Assembly: GCA_030064845.1 (NCBI GenBank)
Contig: JASJEC010000086.1
Coordinates: 1 to 50,886 of the forward strand
Source of the DNA: Kiloniellales bacterium
Lineage (GTDB): Bacteria; Pseudomonadota; Alphaproteobacteria; Kiloniellales; JAKSDN01
Reading direction: 5' to 3'
Length of the DNA: 50,886 bases
This document shows positions 1 through 7,512 of this stretch, one piece after another. The notes under the pieces were generated by a model that saw only the letters and a list, made by a program, of their open reading frames with translations, searched no databases and had not been told where the DNA came from. Position 1 is the stretch's first letter. The number at the start of each line of letters is the position of its first letter. Position numbers and translations under genes: made by a program.

Positions 1-186
1 GACCCCAAGGCCGCCGAGGCCGACGCGCTGGCCCGCCACGCCGTCGGGCGCCTGGGCAAGCCGGCCGACATCGCCGCGCTGGCCGTCTGGCTCGCTTCCG
101 ACGAGGCGGCCTTCGTCACCGGTCAAATGATGATCGCCGACGGCGGATTGACGGCAGCCTCGCCGATCAACCCAGCACTGTTCTAG
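1..186 (+). CDS. Short-chain dehydrogenase/reductase (SDR), C-terminal fragment
   Basis: The window opens inside this gene; 61 codons remain before the TAG stop. The translated end carries the usual C-terminal SDR signature: GRLGKP, then a hydrophobic helix (AALAVWLASDEAAFVTGQ), then the IADGG motif that closes the Rossmann fold in classical SDRs. The catalytic Tyr-Lys pair and NAD(P)-binding Gly motif lie upstream of the window, so substrate and cofactor cannot be judged. It reads toward the downstream hydroxyacyl-CoA-dehydrogenase-like gene but is separated from it by a repeat element, so co-transcription is uncertain. Confidence 0.9.
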   Translation, partial: DPKAAEADALARHAVGRLGKPADIAALAVWLASDEAAFVTGQMMIADGGLTAASPINPALF

Positions 187-310
187 CGGGCTTCGAGCCG
201 CTTCGGCTTCCGGAAAACAACCCTCGCCGTTTGGGAGAAGTTGGCGAGGCGCAGCTGATCCGGGCGAGGGCGCGTTGGTTTCTCGAAGCCTGCCGCGTCT
301 GGGGCGGCTC

Positions 311-389
311 TTGTCGTTGCCGGGCTTGACCCGGCAATCCAGGAACGGTCAGAAAAGCTGGATGCCCGGGTCAATCCCGGACATGACAA
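311..389. repeat. Interspersed palindromic repeat, copy 1 (alphaproteobacterial REP/RIME-like)
   Basis: A 79-bp element with two nested palindromes: GCCGGGCTTGACCCGGC near the left end and CCCGGGTCAATCCCGG near the right. Its ends are roughly inverted (TTGTCgttgCCGGG and CCGGacATGACAA). A second copy with the same architecture lies at 1430-1512, so the two flank the intervening dehydrogenase gene. Elements of this form are common between genes in many alphaproteobacteria. It can fold at the RNA level and may act as a processing or termination site. Confidence 0.75.
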
Positions 390-409
390 CCTGCAAGGGG
401 GATAGAGGC

Positions 410-1360
410 ATGGCGAAGGATCCTGTGGCGCCGGATCAGGTCGAGCGGGTGGCGGTTCTCGGCGCGGGCACCATCGGCGCCAGTTGGACCGCGCTGTTCC
501 TGGCCCACGGGATGGCGGTCGATGTCTTCGACGTGGCGCCCGATGCCGAGGCTAAGGTGCGGGGCTACGTCGAGAACGCCTGGCCCGCGCTGGAGCGCCT
601 CGGCCTCGCGGCGAACGCCGACCCGGGCCGCTTGCGGTTCCACCGCGACGCCAAGGCCGCGGTCGGCGAGGCCCAGTTCGTTCAGGAGAACGTGCCCGAA
701 CGCCTCGAGATCAAGCACGAGACCTACCGCGCGATCGAGCCGGCGCTGGCGCCCGGCGCATTGGTCTCGACCAGCGCCTCGGGTCTGATGATCAAGGACA
801 TCGGCGCCGTCCTCGAGCAACCGGAACGCCTCTTCCTGGCCCACCCCTTCAACCCGCCCCACCTGATCCCCCTGGTCGAGCTGCTCGGCACGGAGGCGGC
901 CGTGGCCTGGGGCGAGGGCTTCTATGCCCGCTGCAACAAGACCACGATCCGGCTGCACAAGGAGGTGCCGGGTCACGTCGCGAACCGCCTCCAGGCCGCT
1001 CTCTGGCGCGAAGCGATCAACCTGGTGGTCGATGGTGTCGCCAGTGTCGAAGACGTCGACAAGGCCATCGTGCACGGGCCCGGTCTGCGCTGGGCGATCA
1101 TGGGGCCGCATATGCTATTCAGCTTGGCCAGCAGCGGCGAGGGCATCGAGGTCTTCTGCGACCGCTTCGGGCCCGGCATTCAGACCTGGTGGGAGGATCT
1201 CGGGTCGCCCGATCTCGGGCCAGCGGTGCGTCAGGCGCTCGCCGACGGCGTGGCCGCCGAGGAGGCTGGACGCAGCTTCGAGGACCTCGCGGCGGAACGC
1301 GACGTCAAGCTGGTTGAGCTGATCCGCACGCTAGCCGAGATCGATGCGGCGCGAGGTTGA
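410..1360 (+). CDS. 3-hydroxyacyl-CoA dehydrogenase family protein (lambda-crystallin / L-gulonate 3-dehydrogenase-like)
   Basis: 316 aa, the size of single-module NAD-dependent 3-hydroxyacid dehydrogenases. An N-terminal Rossmann fold carries GAGTIGASW (residues about 15-23) and VDVFD ends beta-2. The middle has QENVPE, STSASGLM and AHPFNPPHLIPLVEL, and the C-terminal domain has the EVPGHVANRLQ helix typical of the family. The overall pattern resembles lambda-crystallin/L-gulonate dehydrogenase and L-carnitine dehydrogenase more than fatty-acid FadB-type enzymes; the true substrate (L-gulonate, carnitine or a 3-hydroxyacyl-CoA) is not decided by sequence. The ATG at 410 follows a purine-rich AAGGGGGATAGAGG. 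An in-frame start at 275 would translate through the upstream repeat and is rejected. Proximity to betC makes quaternary-amine catabolism plausible, by inference only. Confidence 0.82.
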   Translation: MAKDPVAPDQVERVAVLGAGTIGASWTALFLAHGMAVDVFDVAPDAEAKVRGYVENAWPALERLGLAANADPGRLRFHRDAKAAVGEAQFVQENVPERLEIKHETYRAIEPALAPGALVSTSASGLMIKDIGAVLEQPERLFLAHPFNPPHLIPLVELLGTEAAVAWGEGFYARCNKTTIRLHKEVPGHVANRLQAALWREAINLVVDGVASVEDVDKAIVHGPGLRWAIMGPHMLFSLASSGEGIEVFCDRFGPGIQTWWEDLGSPDLGPAVRQALADGVAAEEAGRSFEDLAAERDVKLVELIRTLAEIDAARG

Positions 1361-1429
1361 GACCGGATCGCAAAGTCGAGGCGCCACACGCAAGTCAGGA
1401 CAAGTAGGGCTCGTAGGCGCCACCGAACC

Positions 1430-1512
1430 TTGTCATTGCCGGACTTGATCCGGCAATCCAGGGTTGGCTGAACACCAAACCTGGAAGCCCGGATCAAGGC
1501 CGGGCATGACAA
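1430..1512. repeat. Interspersed palindromic repeat, copy 2
   Basis: An 83-bp element starting TTGTCATTGCCGG and ending CCGGGCATGACAA, so its ends are close inverted repeats. Inside are GCCGGACTTGATCCGGC and GCCCGGATCAAGGCCGGGC. It matches the copy at 311-389 in layout and in most positions. It sits between the dehydrogenase stop and the betC start. Confidence 0.75.
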
Positions 1513-1571
1513 AAAGGGGCGTTAGGACCGAAATCGCCATCATCTCAGCGAAGAAGAACCAGGACATCACC

Positions 1572-3086
1572 ATGGCTAAGAAACCCAACATCCTGCTGAT
1601 CATGGTCGATCAGCTGGCGCCGCAGTTCCTGCCGGGCTACGGCCACCCGGTGGTCAGGGCGCCCAACCTGACGCGGCTCTGCGACCAGGGCGTGGTGTTC
1701 GACGCCGCCTACTGCAACGCGCCGCTCTGCGCCCCGGCGCGCTACGTCATGATGACCGGCCGCCTGCCGTCCAGGATCGGCGCCTGGGACAACGCCGCGG
1801 CGCTCTCCTCCGAGGTGCCGACCTTCGCGCACTACCTGGCGGCGCTCGGCTACCGCACCTGCCTCACCGGCAAGATGCACTTCTGCGGCCCCGACCAGCT
1901 GCACGGCTTCGAGGAGCGGCTGACCACCGACATCTACCCGGCCGATTTCACCTGGACGCCCGACTGGGACCGGCCCGGCGCCAAGCTCGACTGGTTCCAC
2001 ACCATGGCGGTGGTGCGCGAGGCCGGGACCTGCCTGCGGTCGAGCTACCTGGACTACGACGACGAGGTCGCCTTCACGGCGCGGCGCTACCTCTACGACC
2101 TCGCGCGCGGCGGGGACGAGCGGCCCTTCTGCCTGGTCGCCTCCTTCATCCATCCGCACGACCCCTACATCAACCGGCCGGAGTTCTTCGATCTCTATCG
2201 CGACGAGGAGATCGACCTGCCGAAAGTGCCGCGCGAAGCGGCACCGGACGATCCCCACTCGGCGCGCCTGCGCGCCGCCATGGCGATGGACGATCCGCCG
2301 CCAAGCGAGGCCGAGGTGCGCCGGGCGCGCCGCGCCTACTACGCCTCGATCGACTACCTCGACGAGAAGATCGGTGAGTTGCTTGGCACTCTCGAGGAGG
2401 CCGGGCTCGCCGAGGACACGGTCGTGGTCTTGACCGGCGACCACGGCGACATGCTTGGCGAGCGCGGGCTCTGGTTCAAGATGTCATGGTTCGAGCACAG
2501 CGCGCGCGTGCCCCTGGTGATGCGCTGGCCACGGCAGTTCAAGGCGGCGCGGCGGCCAGAAGCCGTCTCGCTCGCCGACATCCTGCCGACTCTGGTCGAT
2601 CTCGGGTCCGACGGCGCGGGTACGGACTACGCAACGCCCCTGGAGGGCCGCTCCCTGCTGCCGCACCTCTCCGGGAGCGACGGCCACGACGAAGCCGTCG
2701 GCGAATACTTCGGCGAGGGCTGTGACACCCCGCTCTTCATGATCCGCCGTGGCGCCCGGAAGTACGTCACCGCCGAGGGCGACCCGCCGCAGCTCTACGA
2801 CCTCGCGGCCGACCCCGCGGAGCTGACCAACCTGGCGGCCGACCCGGCGCAGGGGACCGACGCGGCGGCCTTCGCCGAAGAGGCGGCATCGCGCTGGGAC
2901 GCGGCGCTTCTAAAGGAGCAGGTCCTGGAGAGCCAGCGCCGTCGACGCTTCCTCGCCGGCGTCATGAAGGACCACGCGCCCGCCTGGGACTACCAGCCCT
3001 TCCGCGACGCGGCCAAGGACTACATCCGCAACACCCTGCCGATCTCCGAGATCGAGCGGCGGTCCCGCTTTCCGAGGGTGGGATAG
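1572..3086 (+). CDS. betC: Choline-sulfatase
   Basis: 504 aa, matching the roughly 510-aa rhizobial BetC enzymes that hydrolyse choline-O-sulfate to choline and sulfate. The N-terminus KPNILLIMVDQ carries metal-binding Asp residues. The sulfatase signature CAPAR at residues 53-57 holds the Cys converted to formylglycine. BetC-typical blocks follow: GKMH, GPDQLHGFEERLTTDIYPADF, HPHDPY, GDHGDMLGERGLWFKM, and a C-terminal segment ending in RNTLPISEIERRSRFPR. The ATG at 1572 is chosen because the first residues align with the family; an upstream in-frame start at 1464 would translate the repeat. No betA, betB or choline transporter is in the window. Released sulfate and choline would feed sulfur assimilation and osmoprotection. 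Confidence 0.93.
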   Translation: MAKKPNILLIMVDQLAPQFLPGYGHPVVRAPNLTRLCDQGVVFDAAYCNAPLCAPARYVMMTGRLPSRIGAWDNAAALSSEVPTFAHYLAALGYRTCLTGKMHFCGPDQLHGFEERLTTDIYPADFTWTPDWDRPGAKLDWFHTMAVVREAGTCLRSSYLDYDDEVAFTARRYLYDLARGGDERPFCLVASFIHPHDPYINRPEFFDLYRDEEIDLPKVPREAAPDDPHSARLRAAMAMDDPPPSEAEVRRARRAYYASIDYLDEKIGELLGTLEEAGLAEDTVVVLTGDHGDMLGERGLWFKMSWFEHSARVPLVMRWPRQFKAARRPEAVSLADILPTLVDLGSDGAGTDYATPLEGRSLLPHLSGSDGHDEAVGEYFGEGCDTPLFMIRRGARKYVTAEGDPPQLYDLAADPAELTNLAADPAQGTDAAAFAEEAASRWDAALLKEQVLESQRRRRFLAGVMKDHAPAWDYQPFRDAAKDYIRNTLPISEIERRSRFPRVG

Positions 3087-3091
3087 GACCA

Positions 3092-4492
3092 TCAGGCCTC
3101 GTACCGCGTGGCGCCGCGCCGGTTCGCGTCGATTGGGGCGATCAGCGTGACTCCCTCTTGGGCGCGCTGGTCGCAGTGGCTGCGCGGGCAGATGCGGCAG
3201 TTGATCCCGATTTCGGTCGCGTGAGCGGCCGGCAAGCGCAGATCGCTCGCGTAGCCGATCGCCTCCGCGTGCTCGAGCGCACAGCCGATCGCGACGGCGA
3301 GACGATTGCCTTGGTTGTGGCGCGTGAAGCTGGGGCGGTCGACCGTGCGTGCGCAAACGAGATACTGGCTCGCGTCGGGCATCTCGACGAGTTGCGGAAC
3401 GATCCGCCCGGGCATACGGAAGCAGCGGTGGACCTCGAGCCTGGGGCAAGCGCCGCCGTACTCGGCCAGCGTGAAGTCGGTAGAGTTGAACCGCTTGGTG
3501 ACATTGCCCGCGTGGTCGATGCGCAGGAAGAACAGGGGGACACCTGCTGCTCCCGGGCGGCGCAAGGTGATCGCCCGGTGACAGGCCTGTTCGAAGCTGA
3601 CGCCAAACCTCGTCGCGAGGTGATCGAAGTCGTACTTGGACGACATGGCTTCAGCGAGGAAGCTGTCATAGGGCATCAAGGCAGCCGCCGCGAAGTAGTT
3701 TGCCAACTCGACCCGGCAACGGGCCTTTCCCTGCTCGTGGTCGATGCCCGACTGCGCGACAAGGTCATCCAGCAGCGCGCTGAACTGCACAAGACAGCGC
3801 ACATGGAGAATCTGGAATACGCGGTTGGGGTAATCCAGGGCCTCGGACAGGTGGATCACGCGTCGCGGGGAATCATAGCGCCGCAGCGTGTTCGGCAGTT
3901 CCGCAACGGGACGCAGCTGCACGTCAATCCCGAAATCCTCGCGCAGCCGCTCCTTCGCCCAGGAGTAGACTTCATCCGGCGGCGGCGGGTCGGCGGCGAA
4001 GATCGATTGAGCGCCCGACTCGAGCGCTTCGAAGTAATTGTCGTGCTTTCGGAAGAATGCGTGGACCAGGGCTTCGGGCGACGTCGAGACAAGTTGCGTG
4101 GGCGAGTCGCCGGCAGCTCCGCTCAATAGGCGTTCAGTGAGAGCCTGATAGGCGGCGTGAAGGGTCAGAAAGCTCGCGGCCAGCTCCGGGCAGTGAACCA
4201 ACGAAGACCGCAACTGCATCAGATCTGGGCGTGCTTGGTCGAACAGGGGATCGAGCAGGGCCGCCCGCATGTCCGACAGCTTGTGGACGTGATCGTCTTC
4301 CGAGATCTCGCGCCAGTCGACGCCATAGGCCTCAAACAGCTTCAATAGCACGGCGGCCGAGACGCTTCGTTCGTTCTTTTCCAGGAGATTGACGTAGGAC
4401 GTGCTTATTCCCAAAGCCTTGGCCATCTCGCTTTGGGTTTGCTTCCGTTCCTGTCGAAGGCGGCGCAGGTGAGGCCCAATAAACGTCTTCAC
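3092..4492 (-). CDS. ScfR/RamB-type transcriptional regulator (XRE HTH + IrrE-like + DUF2083)
   Basis: 466 aa. Residues about 7-63 form a Cro/CI-type helix-turn-helix (LRRLRQERKQTQSEMAKALG, then ISTSYVNLLEKNERSVS). A central region resembles the IrrE/ImmA peptidase fold, but the metal-binding HExxH is absent (RVELANYFAAAALMPY), as is usual for this regulator group. The C-terminus contains Cys-rich GINCRICPRSHCDQRA, typical of DUF2083. Relatives such as RamB, PccR/MccR and ScfR sense short-chain acyl-CoAs and control propionate, acetate or glyoxylate metabolism. It converges on betC with a 5-bp gap, so it is not part of the betC transcript. An inverted repeat upstream (4541-4560) may be its own operator. 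Confidence 0.85.
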   Translation of the reverse strand: MKTFIGPHLRRLRQERKQTQSEMAKALGISTSYVNLLEKNERSVSAAVLLKLFEAYGVDWREISEDDHVHKLSDMRAALLDPLFDQARPDLMQLRSSLVHCPELAASFLTLHAAYQALTERLLSGAAGDSPTQLVSTSPEALVHAFFRKHDNYFEALESGAQSIFAADPPPPDEVYSWAKERLREDFGIDVQLRPVAELPNTLRRYDSPRRVIHLSEALDYPNRVFQILHVRCLVQFSALLDDLVAQSGIDHEQGKARCRVELANYFAAAALMPYDSFLAEAMSSKYDFDHLATRFGVSFEQACHRAITLRRPGAAGVPLFFLRIDHAGNVTKRFNSTDFTLAEYGGACPRLEVHRCFRMPGRIVPQLVEMPDASQYLVCARTVDRPSFTRHNQGNRLAVAIGCALEHAEAIGYASDLRLPAAHATEIGINCRICPRSHCDQRAQEGVTLIAPIDANRRGATRYEA

Positions 4493-4540
4493 GGGAGCTT
4501 GCTGCCTCTTTGGATTTCACAAATTTACGATAAGTATAAA

Positions 4541-4560
4541 TGTAAATATTGCGTTTTACA
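4541..4560. promoter_or_regulatory. AT-rich inverted repeat upstream of the ScfR-type regulator (candidate operator)
   Basis: TGTAAA at 4541-4546 and TTTACA at 4555-4560 are perfect inverted half-sites separated by 8 bp. They lie within an AT-rich patch (about 4518-4560) that stands out from the GC-rich surroundings, some 50 bp upstream of the regulator start. Position and symmetry fit an autoregulatory operator or promoter; no experimental motif is claimed. Confidence 0.4.
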
Positions 4561-4732
4561 AGTCGACCCGGATCAGCTTTGTGCCCGACGATCGGCATGA
4601 TAGACCGTTGGAGATGGTTAATGCGGTGAAGCGAGTCGGCCGCAGCGTAGCCGGGAGTAAAGGGCACAACCGGCATGACCGTCGAAACAACCTGACCGGA
4701 CTGAAAAGCAAGCTTCTGTGAGGGACGTCAAA

Positions 4733-4918
4733 ATGGCCAAATACAACACCCAGTTCAGCCTCAGCATCAAGGACATGGACTTGATCGAGATGGCCCTGCG
4801 CTCAGCCCAGTCTGCCGGAAAGGCGGGTGATGCGCAGAGCATACAAAATCTCTTGGGCCGACTTCACAATCAGAAGATCTTCTTTCGGCCGCGCGAAGGC
4901 ACTTACATCAGCGGGTAA
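4733..4918 (+). CDS. Small conserved alphaproteobacterial protein of unknown function
   Basis: 61 aa. The sequence has an amphipathic N-terminal half (FSLSIKDMDLIEMALRSA) and a basic C-terminal half with LLGRLHNQKIFFRP and a terminal GTYISG. I recall similarly short proteins with the D-L-I-E ... LLGRLHNQK pattern in many alphaproteobacteria, all without assigned function. The ATG at 4733 is preceded by AGGGAC at a suitable distance; a GTG at 4718 would add five residues and is less likely. It is transcribed divergently from the ScfR-type regulator and followed by a decayed betC fragment. No signal peptide or membrane segment is visible. Confidence 0.7.
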   Translation: MAKYNTQFSLSIKDMDLIEMALRSAQSAGKAGDAQSIQNLLGRLHNQKIFFRPREGTYISG

Positions 4919-4926
4919 CGAATAAC

Positions 4927-4984
4927 CTAGACCGGAATTTCTGCCGAGCTGCGTTCGACCTCGCACGTGTTCTTGCCGGTCTAG
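4927..4984. repeat. 9-bp inverted repeat flanking 40 bp
   Basis: CTAGACCGG (4927-4935) and CCGGTCTAG (4976-4984) are perfect inverted copies. They begin 9 bp after the small gene's stop codon and end about 20 bp before homology to betC begins. It could fold as a long hairpin (a terminator-like element without a T-tract) or mark an old rearrangement junction. Confidence 0.5.
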
Positions 4985-5000
4985 CCGGACTGCAGCAGGT

Positions 5001-5204
5001 CGGGCGCGGCGGCGACGGTCGGCTTCTCTGCCGTGTTGCCTCCCTTATCCACCCGCACGATCCCTCTATCAATCGGCCGGCGTACTTCGGTCGCTATCGC
5101 GACGACTAGATCGATCCGCCTGAAGTCTGGTTGGAAGCCGCCCAGCACTTGAGCGCCGCGGTCCGCGAGACTACGCCACGCCGCTGGAGGGTCGCTCCCT
5201 CCTG
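5001..5204 (+). pseudogene. Decayed choline-sulfatase (betC) fragment
   Basis: Reading from 5005, the sequence gives RGGDGRLLCRVASLIHPHD, then PSINRPAYFGRYRDD, then an in-frame TAG at 5107 followed by IDPPEV. About two thirds of these residues match the intact betC product (encoded around 2103-2226: RGGDERPFCLVASFIHPHD, then PYINRPEFF...). At 5169-5204, in another frame, DYATPLEGRSLL matches betC (2625-2660) at all 12 residues. The roughly 400 bp between these blocks in betC is reduced to about 45 bp here. The remnant therefore carries an internal deletion, a frame change and a stop codon, and lacks both ends including the CAPAR active site. It cannot encode a sulfatase. No convincing betC homology is visible from 5205 to 5368. 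Confidence 0.85.
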
Positions 5205-5368
5205 CGCCGCGCGCCTCTCTGACCTCCGGAACATTCACAAGCCGCCATCCGGGAAGCGGCCCCACCCTGCGACCTTCCGCTGCTTCCGATGCAAGTTCCT
5301 GGCCCGGCGGCAACTTGATGCCTACCCTGGGCTGAACAAATCATGCGGCTTGGACAGGGGGGAAATTG

Positions 5369-5731
5369 ATGCTTGAGGTGATTTCAGAACCCGGAAGATC
5401 TTTCCTCGTCTTCAAAGTGTCGGGCCTTGTTCGGTCAAGCCACATTGTGGAGCGCATGACTGAAGTGAACAGCTTGATCGCGGAGACTCGTCCGAGAGGC
5501 TTGTTGTGCGACTGGACGGAACTGGAGGGGTGGGACGAAGAGTCCGAGTCCCTTCGCTTCTTCGCCCGCCTTGAAGTGCGCGACAAGTTCGAGCGCATAG
5601 CCGTCCTCGCCGCCAAAGCCTGGCACGCCGAGGTCTCTAGGTTGCAGGAAATTATGGATGTCCCGATCCGCCGCTTTTCGCCATCAGATCGAGACACGGC
5701 AATGGCTTGGCTGGAAACCGACTCCCCATAG
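5369..5731 (+). CDS. SpoIIAA-like / STAS-fold protein
   Basis: 120 aa. The pattern is an N-terminal beta-hairpin with FLVFKVSGLV, a helix (HIVERMTEVNSLI), a strand GLLCDWTELEGWD, then SLRFFARLEVRDKFERIAVLAAKAWHAEVSRL and a final FSPSDRDTAMAWL. This is the layout of the SpoIIAA-like family (PF11964), small soluble STAS-related proteins of mostly unknown role. The ATG at 5369 follows AGGGGGGAAA, a strong ribosome-binding site. It has no obvious operon partner; upstream is the betC remnant. Confidence 0.7.
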   Translation: MLEVISEPGRSFLVFKVSGLVRSSHIVERMTEVNSLIAETRPRGLLCDWTELEGWDEESESLRFFARLEVRDKFERIAVLAAKAWHAEVSRLQEIMDVPIRRFSPSDRDTAMAWLETDSP

Positions 5732-5791
5732 CTGACCGGTTCGGCTTCGCGAATGCCGCCCCGGGATCTCGACCCCCAACGGGGATCCGGA

Positions 5792-6805
5792 TCAGAACCC
5801 CTCGAGCACCATCTTGCCGCGGGCCTTGCCGCTGGCGAGCGTCAGGTGGGCGCGCCTCAGGTTCTCCGCAGAGATCGTGCCCAGCGTCTCGGTCGCGGTC
5901 GACCGGATCCTCCCGGCGTCGAGCAACTCGGCAACCTGGTTGAGGATCTCGCCCTGCCGGGCCATGTCGGCGGTCTGGAACAGCGGCCGGGTGAACATCA
6001 GCTCCCAGTGGGTTGAGATCGCTTTGATCTTGAAGGGCATGATGTCCATGGTCTCGGGATCGTCGATCAGGCCGAAGCGGCCCTGGGGCGCGATCAGCTC
6101 GACGATCTGGTCGACGTACTCTTGCGTGTGGGTGGTGGAGAACACAAAGCCGGGCGCGCCGATGCCGAGCGCCTCGATCTGCTCCGGCAGCGGCTTGGCG
6201 TGGTCGATGGCGTAGTGCGCGCCCAGTTCGCGCACCCAGGCCTGGGTTTCCGGCCGCGATGCCGTCGCGATCACGGTCAGGTCGGTCAGTGCGCGAAGCA
6301 GCTGGATGGTGATCGAGCCGACGCCGCCCGAACCGCCGATGATCAGGACGGCGGGCGCCGCGCCCGGCACGGGATCGGTGACGCGCAGGCGATCGAACAG
6401 CATCTCGTAGGCGGTCAAAGCCGTCAGCGGCAGAGCCGCGGCCTCGGTGTTCGACGCCGTCCCCGGCTTCTTGCCGACGATGCGCTCGTCGACCAAGTGG
6501 TACTCGGCGTTCGTACCCGGCCGGTCGATCGCGCCGGCGTACCAGACCAGGTCGCCCGGCTTGAACGACGTGACCGCGTCGCCGACCTGGACGACCTCGC
6601 CGACCGCGTCCCAGCCCAGAACGTTGGGCAGTTCGCCTTCGGGCGGGCGCCGGTTGCGGATTTTGTAGTCGACCGGGTTGACCGAGATCGCCTGAATCCG
6701 GACCAGCAGGTCGCGCCCGCTCGGAACGGGCCGCTCCATCTCGAAATCGACCAGGGCGTCCTCGCGGTCAAGGGCCCCCTGCATGGTGTAGCCAATGGCT
6801 TTCAT
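5792..6805 (-). CDS. Zinc-type alcohol dehydrogenase family protein (NADPH:quinone reductase-like)
   Basis: 337 aa, medium-chain dehydrogenase/reductase. It starts MKAIGYTMQG, has the GroES-like domain with NPVDYKIRNR and GWDAVGEVVQVGD, then the nucleotide-binding motif GGSGGVGSITIQLLRAL. It belongs to the quinone-oxidoreductase-like subgroup called zinc-binding alcohol dehydrogenase, which lacks the usual zinc ligands. The ATG at 6805 is preceded by GGAGAAG; a longer form starting at 6856 would add 17 Arg-rich residues not seen in the family. Divergent transcription from an HxlR-type regulator (7041) suggests induction by electrophiles or quinones, as in characterised HxlR/quinone-reductase pairs. 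Confidence 0.87.
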   Translation of the reverse strand: MKAIGYTMQGALDREDALVDFEMERPVPSGRDLLVRIQAISVNPVDYKIRNRRPPEGELPNVLGWDAVGEVVQVGDAVTSFKPGDLVWYAGAIDRPGTNAEYHLVDERIVGKKPGTASNTEAAALPLTALTAYEMLFDRLRVTDPVPGAAPAVLIIGGSGGVGSITIQLLRALTDLTVIATASRPETQAWVRELGAHYAIDHAKPLPEQIEALGIGAPGFVFSTTHTQEYVDQIVELIAPQGRFGLIDDPETMDIMPFKIKAISTHWELMFTRPLFQTADMARQGEILNQVAELLDAGRIRSTATETLGTISAENLRRAHLTLASGKARGKMVLEGF

Positions 6806-6959
6806 GATTCTTCTCCACGGTTTGCGCCGTTCAGGCGAGCGCATCCTTGCCCTCAATGAGGACGTGGTCGCTGTCGCAGGTAGTCTTCAGCCCGGTCTTC
6901 GCGGATGGCCGTGACAGCCAGGACCGAGTAACAGGTCATCTGCTCGACGCGTCCGGTTT

Positions 6960-6988
6960 TTGACATTCGGGCGATGCGCAGGCATAGG
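6960..6988 (+). promoter_or_regulatory. Candidate promoter of the HxlR-type regulator
   Basis: A perfect TTGACA at 6960-6965 is followed after 17 bp by CATAGG (6983-6988), a weak -10. It lies 50-80 bp upstream of the regulator start, within the divergent 235-bp intergenic region. The good -35 supports the call; the poor -10 limits it. Confidence 0.35.
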
Positions 6989-7040
6989 TCGAGTGGCGCC
7001 CAGCGCGCAAGTACGCACAATTTGGGCTTATAGGGGTCGA

Positions 7041-7397
7041 ATGGATACCATAAAGGGAACCGGCGTCACGACCGCCCGCTTCGAGCGCTACGATTGCAGC
7101 GGGGGCTGCCCGGTCGAGGCGGCGTTGGAGCAGATTGCCGGCAAGTGGAAGGGGCTGATCATCTTCCATCTGCTGAACGAGACGCTGCGTTTCAACGAGC
7201 TGTCCCGCCGGGTCGGCTCGGTCACGCAGCGCAGCCTGACCAAGCAGCTGCGCGAGCTGGAGGCCGACGGCATCGTGCGGCGGGAAGTCTTCGCCGTGGT
7301 CCCCCCCAAGGTGGAATACAGCCTGACCGACAAGGGCCGGCAGCTCCGCGATGCGATAGAAGCCCTGCGCCTCTGGGGCTCCTTGCACCCAAAGTGA
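7041..7397 (+). CDS. HxlR-family transcriptional regulator
   Basis: 118 aa winged-helix protein. Cys19 and Cys23 (YDCSGGCPVEAALE) sit at the N-terminal position where redox-sensing Cys occurs in HxlR proteins such as YodB, HypR and QorR. The family core follows: GKWKGLIIFHLL, RFNELSRRVGSVTQRSLTKQLRELEADG, then the wing VVPPKVEYSLTDKG. The ATG at 7041 follows AGGGGTCG; an upstream start at 6960 has no family homology. It is divergent from the quinone-reductase-like gene, which is the likely target. The regulator probably represses until cysteines are oxidised or alkylated (family knowledge, not shown here). Confidence 0.9.
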   Translation: MDTIKGTGVTTARFERYDCSGGCPVEAALEQIAGKWKGLIIFHLLNETLRFNELSRRVGSVTQRSLTKQLRELEADGIVRREVFAVVPPKVEYSLTDKGRQLRDAIEALRLWGSLHPK

Positions 7398-7512
7398 GCG
7401 TGCGGCAGGCGGGGATTCTCCAGGGCGTGTCTGTCGATGGGCGTAGCGACGGCTTCCGGCTTCGGCGCCGACCCTTCATGTCGAGCGCCCGGGAGGCCCG
7501 GCCGCCGGCCGC

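Noticed and set aside
3092..4492. Treating the regulator as an active IrrE-type metallopeptidase
   Set aside because: The HExxH zinc motif is missing in the corresponding helix, as is usual for the ScfR/RamB group.
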